The notes under the pieces were generated by a model. It did no database searches. It saw only the letters and a list, made by a program, of their open reading frames with translations, and was not told where the DNA came from. DNA of 64,000 nt, taken from NCBI GenBank assembly GCA_913043255.1, contig CAJWLK010000003.1, forward strand, positions 143,401 to 207,400, read 5' to 3'. This DNA comes from an uncultured Gemmatimonadota bacterium. GTDB lineage: Bacteria > Gemmatimonadota > Gemmatimonadetes > Palauibacterales > Palauibacteraceae. The translations under genes and the position numbers were made by a program. This document shows, in pieces, positions 17,223 to 25,446 of the stretch. Numbering within the stretch: the first letter of the stretch is position 1; every line of letters begins with the position of its first letter.

Positions 17223-17363
17223 ATGATTAGACCATTTGCTGTAATGATTCTTCTTCTTGCATCCCTTCCATACGGATATACCTTATCCGCGACCCATGGC
17301 TCCGGGGATCGTCCCGTTAGCTTCGGTTTCAAGTGCGAATTTTCCCCTCAGAGAGGCGGATGA
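17223..17363 (+). CDS. Small possible signal-peptide ORF upstream of actA
   Basis: A 46-codon frame starting at ATG 17223. It has a hydrophobic stretch (about residues 4-20) like a signal peptide, followed by a short polar tail with one Cys. Its TGA overlaps the proposed actA ATG at 17360 in the ATGA pattern seen between other coupled genes here. No Shine-Dalgarno is evident before it and no family is recognised. It could be a coupled leader peptide of the act operon or a chance frame. Confidence 0.25.
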   Translation: MIRPFAVMILLLASLPYGYTLSATHGSGDRPVSFGFKCEFSPQRGG

Positions 17364-18175
17364 AGATAAATTCTCGCATGGCGGCGCTTGTCGCTGGCCT
17401 GGTTTCAATTGCCATGTTAGCGGTACTTCGCCAACCCTTCTCGGGCGATGTCGGGGTCGCTACGGCGAGTCTCGATCCCTCTTCGTTCCTGCATGATTAT
17501 GCGGTTGAGGCTGTTAACCCCTATGGTATGGGGGACGCTACTATCAAGAGCCCAGTGCAAGCTTCTGGGGCACAAGGTCAGGATACCGTTCCGGCCCAAT
17601 GGCAGGCGATCGAAGATCACAACAATGCGTCGCGTGGCCCGGTCCAACCAATCCCCTTCAACCACCGCTTCCATGTCTCCGACCTTCAGATCGATTGCAT
17701 GTATTGCCACACGGGCACAGAGCGATCTGTATCCGGGGTTGTGCCATCACTTGAGGTCTGTATGGGGTGCCATCGGCTTGCAGGTACAGGACTTCCACCG
17801 GTAGAGGAACTGCGGGAGTACGATGCGCGCAGCGAACCCATTCCATGGAAATGGGTGAACAAACTTCCAGAATTCGTCCAGTTCAGTCACCAAGCCCATC
17901 TTCGTAATGGATTGGACTGCGCTGAGTGCCACGGGCCAGTCGAAGATATGGATCGAGTATACCAGTGGGCTTCATTTGAAATGGGTTGGTGTCTCGAGTG
18001 TCATAGACAGTCTCCGGTCGACACCGATGTTGCGACGGACCATATCTTGGCCCAGACCGTTTCCATATCCGAGCCTGAATCGGATCGGCAGCCTGGAAGC
18101 TTTTATCCGAGAGCCATTAACACTGACTACGGCGCTACTCGCGCCCCTACGGACTGTGCAGCATGCCACTACTAA
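17360..18175 (+). CDS. actA: Alternative complex III subunit ActA, pentaheme cytochrome c
   Basis: A 271-residue protein with an N-terminal membrane/signal segment (about 7-24). Five CXXCH haem-binding motifs are at residues 113-117, 134-138, 187-191, 211-215 and 266-270, the last one residue from the C-terminus. ActA is the periplasmic multihaem subunit of alternative complex III, which oxidises menaquinol or ubiquinol and passes electrons to a cytochrome or directly to an oxidase. ATG 17360 follows AGAGGCGG closely; ATG 17378 and GTG 17333 are alternatives. It begins a six-gene run on one strand in the standard actABCDEF order. The next gene overlaps it by 13 bases. Confidence 0.94.
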   Translation: MKINSRMAALVAGLVSIAMLAVLRQPFSGDVGVATASLDPSSFLHDYAVEAVNPYGMGDATIKSPVQASGAQGQDTVPAQWQAIEDHNNASRGPVQPIPFNHRFHVSDLQIDCMYCHTGTERSVSGVVPSLEVCMGCHRLAGTGLPPVEELREYDARSEPIPWKWVNKLPEFVQFSHQAHLRNGLDCAECHGPVEDMDRVYQWASFEMGWCLECHRQSPVDTDVATDHILAQTVSISEPESDRQPGSFYPRAINTDYGATRAPTDCAACHY

Positions 18176-21100
18176 CAGACAGTAGCTGCGCTTGTGGTTC
18201 GGCGTGTGGGGGTGGTGAGGCGAAGGATAGCCCGCGCCAGCTTCCGATTGCTGAGCAGAACGTCACCCAAACAGGCTCTGACACACCAATGGAGGGTCGT
18301 TCACGACGCGACTTTCTCAAGGTTATGGGAGTTTCTGGGGTTGGTGCAGCAACGTTTACAGCGTGTGGTCCTCCCGATTTTGCCGACAAACTCATTCCGC
18401 ATCTGGTGCAAGAGGAGGGGATTACGCCCGGTGTCTCTGAGACATACGCAACCGTAATCCATGATGCTGGCCCAGAACCGGTTCCGGTCCACGCACAGGT
18501 CCGCGATGGACGGGTCTTGAGCCTCGGGCCCAACCCTAGAATCAGCGATAATGGCTCCGGCTTGTCGGCACTCTCCCATTCCACTCTCCAGGATCTTTAC
18601 GATCCCGACCGAGCCCAGACACCGTTACAACGCACTGAAACGGTCGATTCGACAGGCTTTACTTTTCAAGCGCAAACATGGGAAGCTGCAACTGATGCTC
18701 TTAAAACGGCAGTCGATGCGGGGAATACGGTACTTCTCACGGGCCGTGTTACCGGGACAAGCGCAGCGTTCATGGCCGAATGGGCACGCGTCATGGGAGT
18801 TGAACACATCGCCTATGAGCCATTCAGCCTCGACGCGCTCGCGCTGGGAACTTCCGATATTAGTGGGGGTTCGGGGTTGCCGCGGTTCGATTTGAGTTCG
18901 GCTGATCACATAGCTTGTTTTGGGGCAGACTTTTTGGGCACATGGCTGGCACCCATGAGTCAGTCTCGTGGCTTCTCTGAGGCCCGTGATATAGAAGCGG
19001 GGCATCACGCGAAGTTTTCGTTTGTCGGGCCGCGGATGTCACTCACAGGGGCCAACGCTGATGAGTGGTTCGAGGCGCGCGCTGGGGCCGAGGGCGCTAT
19101 AGCACTCGCGGTCGCCGGAGTTGTTGCTGCCGAGCGTGGCGCTCAGTTGCCACAGGGTGTGCCACAGCTGAGCCCGGAATCGGTAGCGGATATTGTGGGG
19201 GTTTCCGCCGATCGGATTCGTGCCCTAGGAGAAGAGCTTGCCTCGGCTTCGGCAGCAGTGGCTATACCACCAGGCATAGAGTCTCAGGATGGGAATGCAC
19301 GCCAGGCCCAGGTAGCAGTCGCCATTTTAAACGAGGTGTTGGGCGCTGTTGGACAACGTGTCTATCCGTCTGAGGGAGCTCCTGGCGGAACCACTGCAAC
19401 CTTTGCCGACATGATGAAGCTGATTGAGCGCATTGAGGCCGGTTCGGTGACGACACTCATAGTGGCGGGGACCGATCCAGTGTACTCTCTGCCAGCTTCC
19501 GCTGGGTTCATGGCTGCAATGAATAAGGTCGACAACACCTTCGCACTGTCTTCTCATCTGGACGATACTGCATCATCCGCAAGTTGGGTGCTGCCCTGTA
19601 ACCATGTCTTCGAATCGTGGAGCGATGCGGAACTAGGTGGTGAAACGTGGGCGCTTGGTCAACCACTCATGAATCCACTCTGGGATACGCGACAGCGTGA
19701 AGATGTACTGCTTGAGGTTGCGGCCGCTGCCGGTCAGGCTTCGGCATTCGACACACCAGACTTCGCGACACTCCTTAAGGATTCTTGGGTGATGCGACTC
19801 GGAGGAGAGGGGGCTTGGCTAGAAGCACTCCGAGCAGGTGGCGCCTCAGTGCCTGGTGCTTCTACCGCTTCGTCTAATGGTGTTATGAGCGCCGACCTTT
19901 CTGAGCTGACAACGTTGAGTTTGGTTGATTCCCAGCCTGCTTCAGGGGTCCAGTTGGTTGTTTACCCGACGGCGCAATTCTATGACGGGCGTGGAGCAAA
20001 TCGATCTTGGATGCAGGAACTCCCCGATGCGATCACCAAGGCCGTCTGGAACTCTTGGGTTGAGATGCACCCTGATATGGCTGCGTCATTGAATGTGAAG
20101 ACCGGCGACATCGTGCAAGTAGAATCAGGGCAAGGCACGATTGAGGCACCTGCGTATTTATACCGTGGCATTCGACCGGATACAGTCGCGATTCCGCTCG
20201 GCCAGGGGCACGCGGCCTATGGTCGTAATGCAGAGGGGCGTGGCGTGAACCCGCTCGACCTTCTTGCCAGCACCACAGACAAGAACTCAGGTGTTTTCGC
20301 TTATGCTGGGACAAGCGTAACTGTAACGTCTGCCGGAAGGCGTGGACGGCTCGTCGTCACGCAGGGGTCTACTGACGATTTAGGTCGCGAGATCGTGCAC
20401 GCGATGAACGTCGAAGATGCACTCCATGAGATCGAGGAACACGAGGTCGACCTCGTCGAGATGGTAGAGGCAGCTTGGGACTCAGACCCAAATAGCCCGT
20501 ATCGCTGGGGGATGGTCATCGATCTCAATGCGTGCACCGGATGTGGTGCGTGCGTCACCTCCTGCTACGCCGAAAACAACATTCCTGTGGTCGGCGAAGA
20601 TCTGGCTGCTCAGCGACGCGAAATGTCGTGGATGCGGGTCCACCGTTACGAAGAAGAAACAGAAGATGGTGGGTTCGTGACCGTCCAACAGCCAATGCTG
20701 TGTCAGCAATGCGGAGATGCGCCGTGTGAGCCGGTATGTCCCGTCTACGCCACCTATCACAATCCGGAGGGATTGAACGTTCAGGTATACAACCGCTGCG
20801 TCGGTACCCGATATTGTGCCAACAACTGCCCCTACAAGGTTCGACGGTTCAACTGGTTTACGTATGATTTTGACTACCCGCTCAACCTCCAGCTGAACCC
20901 CGATATCACGGTCCGTGAGACCGGGGTTATGGAGAAGTGCACCTTCTGCGTGCACCGGATCAATAAAGCGAAAATCGATGCAAAAGATGAAGGTCGTCTC
21001 GTCCAGGATGGGGACGTCACTTCAGCCTGTGCGCAGAGTTGCCCCGTGAATGGCATTACATTCGGGAATCTCAAGGATCCGAACAGCGCAGTCTCCCGTA

Positions 21101-21249
21101 AAGCCAAGAGCGCACGCGGGTATCACGTTTTGGGTGAACTCGGAGTTCGGCCTGCAGTCACATACCTAGAGGATGTGACGCATGCTCATCTGCCGGCGTC
21201 TGGGCATGCTGCCGAAACAGATGATAGTACCGATACGGAAGCTCACTGA
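18163..21249 (+). CDS. actB: Alternative complex III subunit ActB, molybdopterin-like/iron-sulfur protein
   Basis: A 1028-residue subunit: a molybdopterin oxidoreductase-like domain (about 100-750), known from other ActB proteins to lack the cofactor, then an iron-sulfur domain. The Cys groups begin at about 791 (CTGCGACVTSC), followed by CQQCGDAPCEPVCP, CVGTRYCANNCP, CTFCVHRI and CAQSCP, which supply ligands for the electron wire to ActA. A Tat-like motif SRRDFLK (about 47-53) with a hydrophobic run ending TACG precedes the core. Upstream of it is an unusual Cys-rich opening (SSCACGSACGGG, residues 7-18). ATG 18163 overlaps actA; ATG 18289 would remove the Cys-rich part. Neither has a strong ribosome site. 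Confidence 0.94.
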   Translation: MPLLTDSSCACGSACGGGEAKDSPRQLPIAEQNVTQTGSDTPMEGRSRRDFLKVMGVSGVGAATFTACGPPDFADKLIPHLVQEEGITPGVSETYATVIHDAGPEPVPVHAQVRDGRVLSLGPNPRISDNGSGLSALSHSTLQDLYDPDRAQTPLQRTETVDSTGFTFQAQTWEAATDALKTAVDAGNTVLLTGRVTGTSAAFMAEWARVMGVEHIAYEPFSLDALALGTSDISGGSGLPRFDLSSADHIACFGADFLGTWLAPMSQSRGFSEARDIEAGHHAKFSFVGPRMSLTGANADEWFEARAGAEGAIALAVAGVVAAERGAQLPQGVPQLSPESVADIVGVSADRIRALGEELASASAAVAIPPGIESQDGNARQAQVAVAILNEVLGAVGQRVYPSEGAPGGTTATFADMMKLIERIEAGSVTTLIVAGTDPVYSLPASAGFMAAMNKVDNTFALSSHLDDTASSASWVLPCNHVFESWSDAELGGETWALGQPLMNPLWDTRQREDVLLEVAAAAGQASAFDTPDFATLLKDSWVMRLGGEGAWLEALRAGGASVPGASTASSNGVMSADLSELTTLSLVDSQPASGVQLVVYPTAQFYDGRGANRSWMQELPDAITKAVWNSWVEMHPDMAASLNVKTGDIVQVESGQGTIEAPAYLYRGIRPDTVAIPLGQGHAAYGRNAEGRGVNPLDLLASTTDKNSGVFAYAGTSVTVTSAGRRGRLVVTQGSTDDLGREIVHAMNVEDALHEIEEHEVDLVEMVEAAWDSDPNSPYRWGMVIDLNACTGCGACVTSCYAENNIPVVGEDLAAQRREMSWMRVHRYEEETEDGGFVTVQQPMLCQQCGDAPCEPVCPVYATYHNPEGLNVQVYNRCVGTRYCANNCPYKVRRFNWFTYDFDYPLNLQLNPDITVRETGVMEKCTFCVHRINKAKIDAKDEGRLVQDGDVTSACAQSCPVNGITFGNLKDPNSAVSRKAKSARGYHVLGELGVRPAVTYLEDVTHAHLPASGHAAETDDSTDTEAH

Positions 21250-22595
21250 TGGCCACAGCTGAAGTGGACGTGCGAGCAGCAAGTCCCACGCTCGCGGATG
21301 CCAATAGGGATATCACTCGACCGATCAGTAGGCCTGAACGACGCTTCTTTCTGATCCTAGGTGCCGCTATGGCGGGGATAGGGCTCGGCGCAGGTGCTTG
21401 GTTCTATCAGATCGGCAAAGGAATTGGTGTTGCCGGGATCACTCACCCGGTTTTTTGGGGCGTATACATTACGACCTTTGTTTTCTGGGTTGGTATTGCA
21501 CATTCAGGAACGCTTATCTCTGCAATCCTCTATCTCTTCCGCTCAGGATGGAGGACGACAATCAATCGGACCGCCGAGGCGATGACGATCTTTGCGGTTA
21601 TGACCGCAGGGCTCTTCCCACTCATCCACCTTGGACGTGTCTGGTACTTTTATTACCTGATGCCATACCCGTCGCAGCGGCAGATCTGGCCAGATTTCAG
21701 GTCGCCACTCGTGATGGATGTGTTCGCAGTGAGTACGTACTTGACAATCTCGGCGTTATTCTGGTACACGGGCCTTATTCCTGACTTCGCAGTCCTACGG
21801 GACAGAGCTAAGGGGTTGGCATACAAGATCTATGGTGCGCTCTCACTGGGCTGGCAGGGGACCGTATCTGAGTGGCGACATTATCGACGCCTTTACCTTT
21901 ATATGGCAGGCATAGCGACGCCACTGGTGCTCTCCGTACACAGTGTTGTGTCTTGGGACTTCGCGCTTGCCATTGTTCCGGGTTGGCACTCTACAATCTT
22001 TGCGCCTTACTTCGTCGCGGGAGCCATTTTCAGCGGTGTAGCTATGGTGATCACACTTATGATCCCACTCCGGTGGGCCTTTGGCCTTGAGGCGTACATC
22101 ACGAAGAATCACTTCGAAAACATGGCGAAACTGATTCTTCTCACCTCGAGCATTGTCGGATTTTCCTACGCGACGGAGTTTTTCGTTGCCTACTACTCCG
22201 CAGATCCAATCGAAATAGAGAGTTTTCGTTGGCGGGCATTTGGGGCCTATGCGCTTCCGTTCTGGGCGATGGTTTTCTGTAATGTTGTCGTACCGCAGGC
22301 ACTGTGGTTTAGAAAGATTCGCAGGAGCCTTCCGGCACTGTTTGCTATGACAATATTCATTAACATCGGTATGTGGTACGAACGCTTCGTGATTATCGTG
22401 ACGTCGTTGGCGCATGAATACGATCCGGCGAGTTGGGGGCTCTACACGCCGAGTTGGGTGGAAATCGCGATTCTTATTGGCAGCTTCTGTTGGTTCTTCT
22501 TCTGGTTTCTTCTGTTCTCGAGATCTCTGCCAGTGATTTCAATCGCTGAAGTCAAAGAACACTTGGCTCATGAACAGGGAGGACACCATGAGTAG
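21249..22595 (+). CDS. actC: Alternative complex III subunit ActC, NrfD-like quinol-oxidising membrane protein
   Basis: A 448-residue integral membrane protein with about ten transmembrane segments of the NrfD/PsrC type. It contains the conserved HSGTLISAIL segment near residue 80 and ends in a cytoplasmic His-rich tail (HEQGGHHE). ActC carries a quinol-binding site and possible proton path in known complexes. The ATG shares one base with the actB stop (TGATG), so the two are probably translationally coupled. Confidence 0.94.
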   Translation: MATAEVDVRAASPTLADANRDITRPISRPERRFFLILGAAMAGIGLGAGAWFYQIGKGIGVAGITHPVFWGVYITTFVFWVGIAHSGTLISAILYLFRSGWRTTINRTAEAMTIFAVMTAGLFPLIHLGRVWYFYYLMPYPSQRQIWPDFRSPLVMDVFAVSTYLTISALFWYTGLIPDFAVLRDRAKGLAYKIYGALSLGWQGTVSEWRHYRRLYLYMAGIATPLVLSVHSVVSWDFALAIVPGWHSTIFAPYFVAGAIFSGVAMVITLMIPLRWAFGLEAYITKNHFENMAKLILLTSSIVGFSYATEFFVAYYSADPIEIESFRWRAFGAYALPFWAMVFCNVVVPQALWFRKIRRSLPALFAMTIFINIGMWYERFVIIVTSLAHEYDPASWGLYTPSWVEIAILIGSFCWFFFWFLLFSRSLPVISIAEVKEHLAHEQGGHHE

Positions 22596-23091
22596 TGGTG
22601 TCCTCGCACAATATGACACGCTGCATGGAACCGTCGCCGCAATTGAGCGGTTAAGAACGGCCGGTCACACTGATATTGAAGTTTTTTCGCCGATTCCTGC
22701 CCCTGAAATTGAAGAGGCGATGGATATTCACTCCTCGCCAGTCCGGATCTGGGCACTTGTTGGGGGCATTACAGGTTGCATGACCGGGCTATTATTGGCG
22801 GCTGGGACTTCGCTAGGTTATCCCCTTGTGACACAAGGGAAGCCGCTTGTTTCCTTCCCGCCATTCGTGGTTTTCATGTTTGAACTGACGGTGTTGTTGA
22901 CTGGGATCTTCGGTCTTGTAGCGCTGCTGGTGCATGCTAGGCGTCCCGTCATCAATCTTGACCCCAACTACCGCGCGTCATTCTCCGTTGATCGGTGGGG
23001 TGTTTTTATTTCGGCGGATGGTGACGAGCGCATAAAAGCAGAGAACCTCGTGCGCGAAACGGGAGCCCTGGATATCGAGGTTAAAGCATGA
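22588..23091 (+). CDS. actD: Alternative complex III subunit ActD, membrane protein
   Basis: A 167-residue protein with a soluble N-terminal region (GVLAQYDTLHGTVAAIERLR) and two transmembrane helices (about 58-80 and 95-117), as in ActD (DUF3341). ATG 22588 has GGGAGG upstream and overlaps the actC stop by eight bases. ActD packs at the membrane part of the complex; no redox group is expected and no CXXCH is present. Confidence 0.93.
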   Translation: MSSGVLAQYDTLHGTVAAIERLRTAGHTDIEVFSPIPAPEIEEAMDIHSSPVRIWALVGGITGCMTGLLLAAGTSLGYPLVTQGKPLVSFPPFVVFMFELTVLLTGIFGLVALLVHARRPVINLDPNYRASFSVDRWGVFISADGDERIKAENLVRETGALDIEVKA

Positions 23092-23654
23092 ACGTGCGTG
23101 CGTGCTCCTTAGCCCTGTTGATCACGACCGCGCTTAGCGGATGTGACGATCAGATTAAACGCGTCCCGATATTCAAGACTATGTCGTGGCAGTCCTCAGT
23201 GGAGGCATTCGAGGAAGAGCCTCGTACACGTGTTTCTGGGACCATGCCCATTGATGGTGCGCGCACCTACGATTTGCTTATGGCCGACAGCGTTCTAACG
23301 AGTCCGATTGGCGGCACCGAATCCGAACTTGCTCGCGGTGCAGAGTTATTCCAACAGTTCTGCACACCGTGTCATGGATCTTTGGGTGCGGGAGATGGCT
23401 CCGTTGTGGGACCAAACCGTATCCCGGACATCCCATTGCTTAATCTCCGGTCTGTGCTAACGCGAAGTTACTCGGACGGCTACTTGTGGGGCATGATCAC
23501 GAACGGTCGTGGCTTAATGCCCTCCTATAGGCGTATTCCGGCGCATGAACGCTGGTATATCGTAGCCTACCTTCGCCAGCTCCAGGACGACGCAGTGGCA
23601 GCGGGCGAGATTCCTCCCTTGGATGCTCCGGCTATCAACGGAGGCGCCCCGTGA
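23088..23654 (+). CDS. actE: Alternative complex III subunit ActE, monohaem cytochrome c lipoprotein
   Basis: A 188-residue protein with a lipobox ending at Cys19 (LSGC), one haem motif CTPCH (92-96) and a Met ligand candidate in GLMPSYRRI. ActE is the monohaem exit subunit that hands electrons to the oxidase. It is ATGA-coupled to actD and GTGA-coupled to actF. Confidence 0.94.
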   Translation: MNVRACSLALLITTALSGCDDQIKRVPIFKTMSWQSSVEAFEEEPRTRVSGTMPIDGARTYDLLMADSVLTSPIGGTESELARGAELFQQFCTPCHGSLGAGDGSVVGPNRIPDIPLLNLRSVLTRSYSDGYLWGMITNGRGLMPSYRRIPAHERWYIVAYLRQLQDDAVAAGEIPPLDAPAINGGAP

Positions 23655-24925
23655 CGACTGACCGTCACTCCGTCACCCGCGATCAAGCGCTCAGCACTAT
23701 CGGGGGTCGTATTCCGAGGCTCTGGCTGTTTGTCTGGGTTATTGCAGTCGCAGTTGGGGCTATTGGTTTCGCCACTACCGTTGGAAACGATGCCCAGCGC
23801 GCTTGGATGAGCGTTTGGTCCAATTTCTTGTTTTGGACGGCTCTTTCGATGGCAGGGATCACGTTCGGGGCCGTCCTTCAAGTTGCGAAAGGACATTGGG
23901 GGAAGGGCTTTAGCCGGCTGGCTGAAGCCGCTGGCGCGTTTCTTCCCGTTTCATTTGTACTGTTCTTAACGCTTCGCTTAGGAGCTGAGCACATATTTCC
24001 TTGGCTGGGGCCTGTTGAGACCGAGCATATAAACCTTGACTGGCTCACGCTGGATGGGGTTTTCTTCCGTAATGGAGTGTTATTGGCGATCCTCTATGGG
24101 TTCGGCTTTGTTTGGCTGTGGCACTCGATTCGAGTCGACGCTCCATTGATAGCCGCTGAGCATTCCGGATGGCGAAAGACTGTAATGTTGTTGTTCGCGC
24201 GAAAATGGCGTGGTGATGAAGAGGAAGTGGTACGCTGCCGAAACCGGATCGGTCGTATGTCACCTGCGCTGATCATTCTCTGGGCCATAATCTTTTCGCT
24301 ATTGGCATTTGACTTTGCCATGTCACTAACCCCGGGCTTCGTTAGCATGATCTGGGGTGTCTACTACTTCATTGGTGGATGGCTTTGTTTGCTTTCTCTC
24401 GTCGCGTTCATGGCGCATCACTACAACGGTCGGTTCAACGGGCTTAGATTGTGGGGGAAATGGGACTTTCACGACTTGGGTAAGATGATGTTTGCCTTTG
24501 TTGTGTTTTGGACTTACACCTGGTTTGCTCAATTTCTTGTAATTTGGTACGGGAATATCCCACGTGAGGTGAACTTCTTCGAACCACGAACGAGCGGTCA
24601 ATTTAGTCCGCTCTTCTGGCTACAGATGGTGCTCATCTTTGTACTCCCGTTCTTTTTCCTCCTGGGGAGAGGCCCCAAGATGAGCTCGAAGTGGCTCGCC
24701 TTTGTAGCGGTTGTGATCCTGCTCGGATTTTGGCTTGAACGCTACAACATGGTTGCACCTTCACTCTGGCATCACGAAGGACTTCCACTCGGAATGCCAG
24801 AAGTCTTTATCTCATTAGGATTTGTCGGTCTCTTCGCCTTATCTTACTCGTTGCATGTGACTACCTTACCGAAGGTTCCGATAAACGAACGCATAGCAGT
24901 TGGTAGTCCAGGGCATGGTCCATAG
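23651..24925 (+). CDS. actF: Alternative complex III subunit ActF, membrane protein
   Basis: A 424-residue membrane protein with about ten hydrophobic segments, related to ActC/NrfD and placed last as in other act operons. It starts with GTG 23651, overlapping the actE stop by four bases. It is a structural membrane subunit that lacks a quinol site in known complexes. No cytochrome oxidase gene follows within the window, so the terminal oxidase must be encoded elsewhere. Confidence 0.92.
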   Translation: MTTDRHSVTRDQALSTIGGRIPRLWLFVWVIAVAVGAIGFATTVGNDAQRAWMSVWSNFLFWTALSMAGITFGAVLQVAKGHWGKGFSRLAEAAGAFLPVSFVLFLTLRLGAEHIFPWLGPVETEHINLDWLTLDGVFFRNGVLLAILYGFGFVWLWHSIRVDAPLIAAEHSGWRKTVMLLFARKWRGDEEEVVRCRNRIGRMSPALIILWAIIFSLLAFDFAMSLTPGFVSMIWGVYYFIGGWLCLLSLVAFMAHHYNGRFNGLRLWGKWDFHDLGKMMFAFVVFWTYTWFAQFLVIWYGNIPREVNFFEPRTSGQFSPLFWLQMVLIFVLPFFFLLGRGPKMSSKWLAFVAVVILLGFWLERYNMVAPSLWHHEGLPLGMPEVFISLGFVGLFALSYSLHVTTLPKVPINERIAVGSPGHGP

Positions 24926-25091
24926 TGCGTTTCCACGTTCAATTGATTGCAGCTGGATAAGCAGCTGTGAGATACGGATGGGGTGCCTAATCTTGCTCCC
25001 GTCCCCACTTTAGTATGATGACGGATGGTCACCGCCTCGTTTCTGAAGGGTAGGAGCGTCCGCGACTTTTTATGGAACGAGGTTGGATGGG

Positions 25092-25391
25092 ATGGTAACA
25101 ATCGAAAGTTATGAGCAGATGCTGGAGCGTACGACGGCTACTCTCGAAAAGTACCGTGAGGGCGCCGACGAGTTGAAAGTAGAGCTTCGGCAGGCCCGGG
25201 CTGGCCGCAAGGTTCAAATCATGGCCATGATCGATCGGCTAGAAAAGAAGTACGACGGTAATAAGATGAAATTAGAAGCGCTGACTGATTTTGATGAAGA
25301 GGCGCCAAGCAAAGAACTTGGAGACCTCCACCAAAAAATCGCATCAGAACTCTCCGATATGCGCCGTACGATCGAACGCCGAATTCGTTAA
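25092..25391 (+). CDS. Small coiled-coil protein of unknown function
   Basis: A 99-residue, highly charged, all-helical protein with heptad-like spacing almost from end to end (for example LEKYREGADELKVELRQARA) and no signal peptide or cysteine. ATG 25092 has GAGG nine bases upstream. It lies alone between actF and the convergent 2-oxoglutarate dehydrogenase gene. The length and helix content are compatible with a cytoplasmic dimeric structural or regulatory protein; no family is recognised. Confidence 0.65.
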   Translation: MVTIESYEQMLERTTATLEKYREGADELKVELRQARAGRKVQIMAMIDRLEKKYDGNKMKLEALTDFDEEAPSKELGDLHQKIASELSDMRRTIERRIR

Positions 25392-25446
25392 GGAATCTCT
25401 CCTTAGTCCTAAGCTGGGAAGAAGAGTTCTTGAAGTGCATCGTGCC

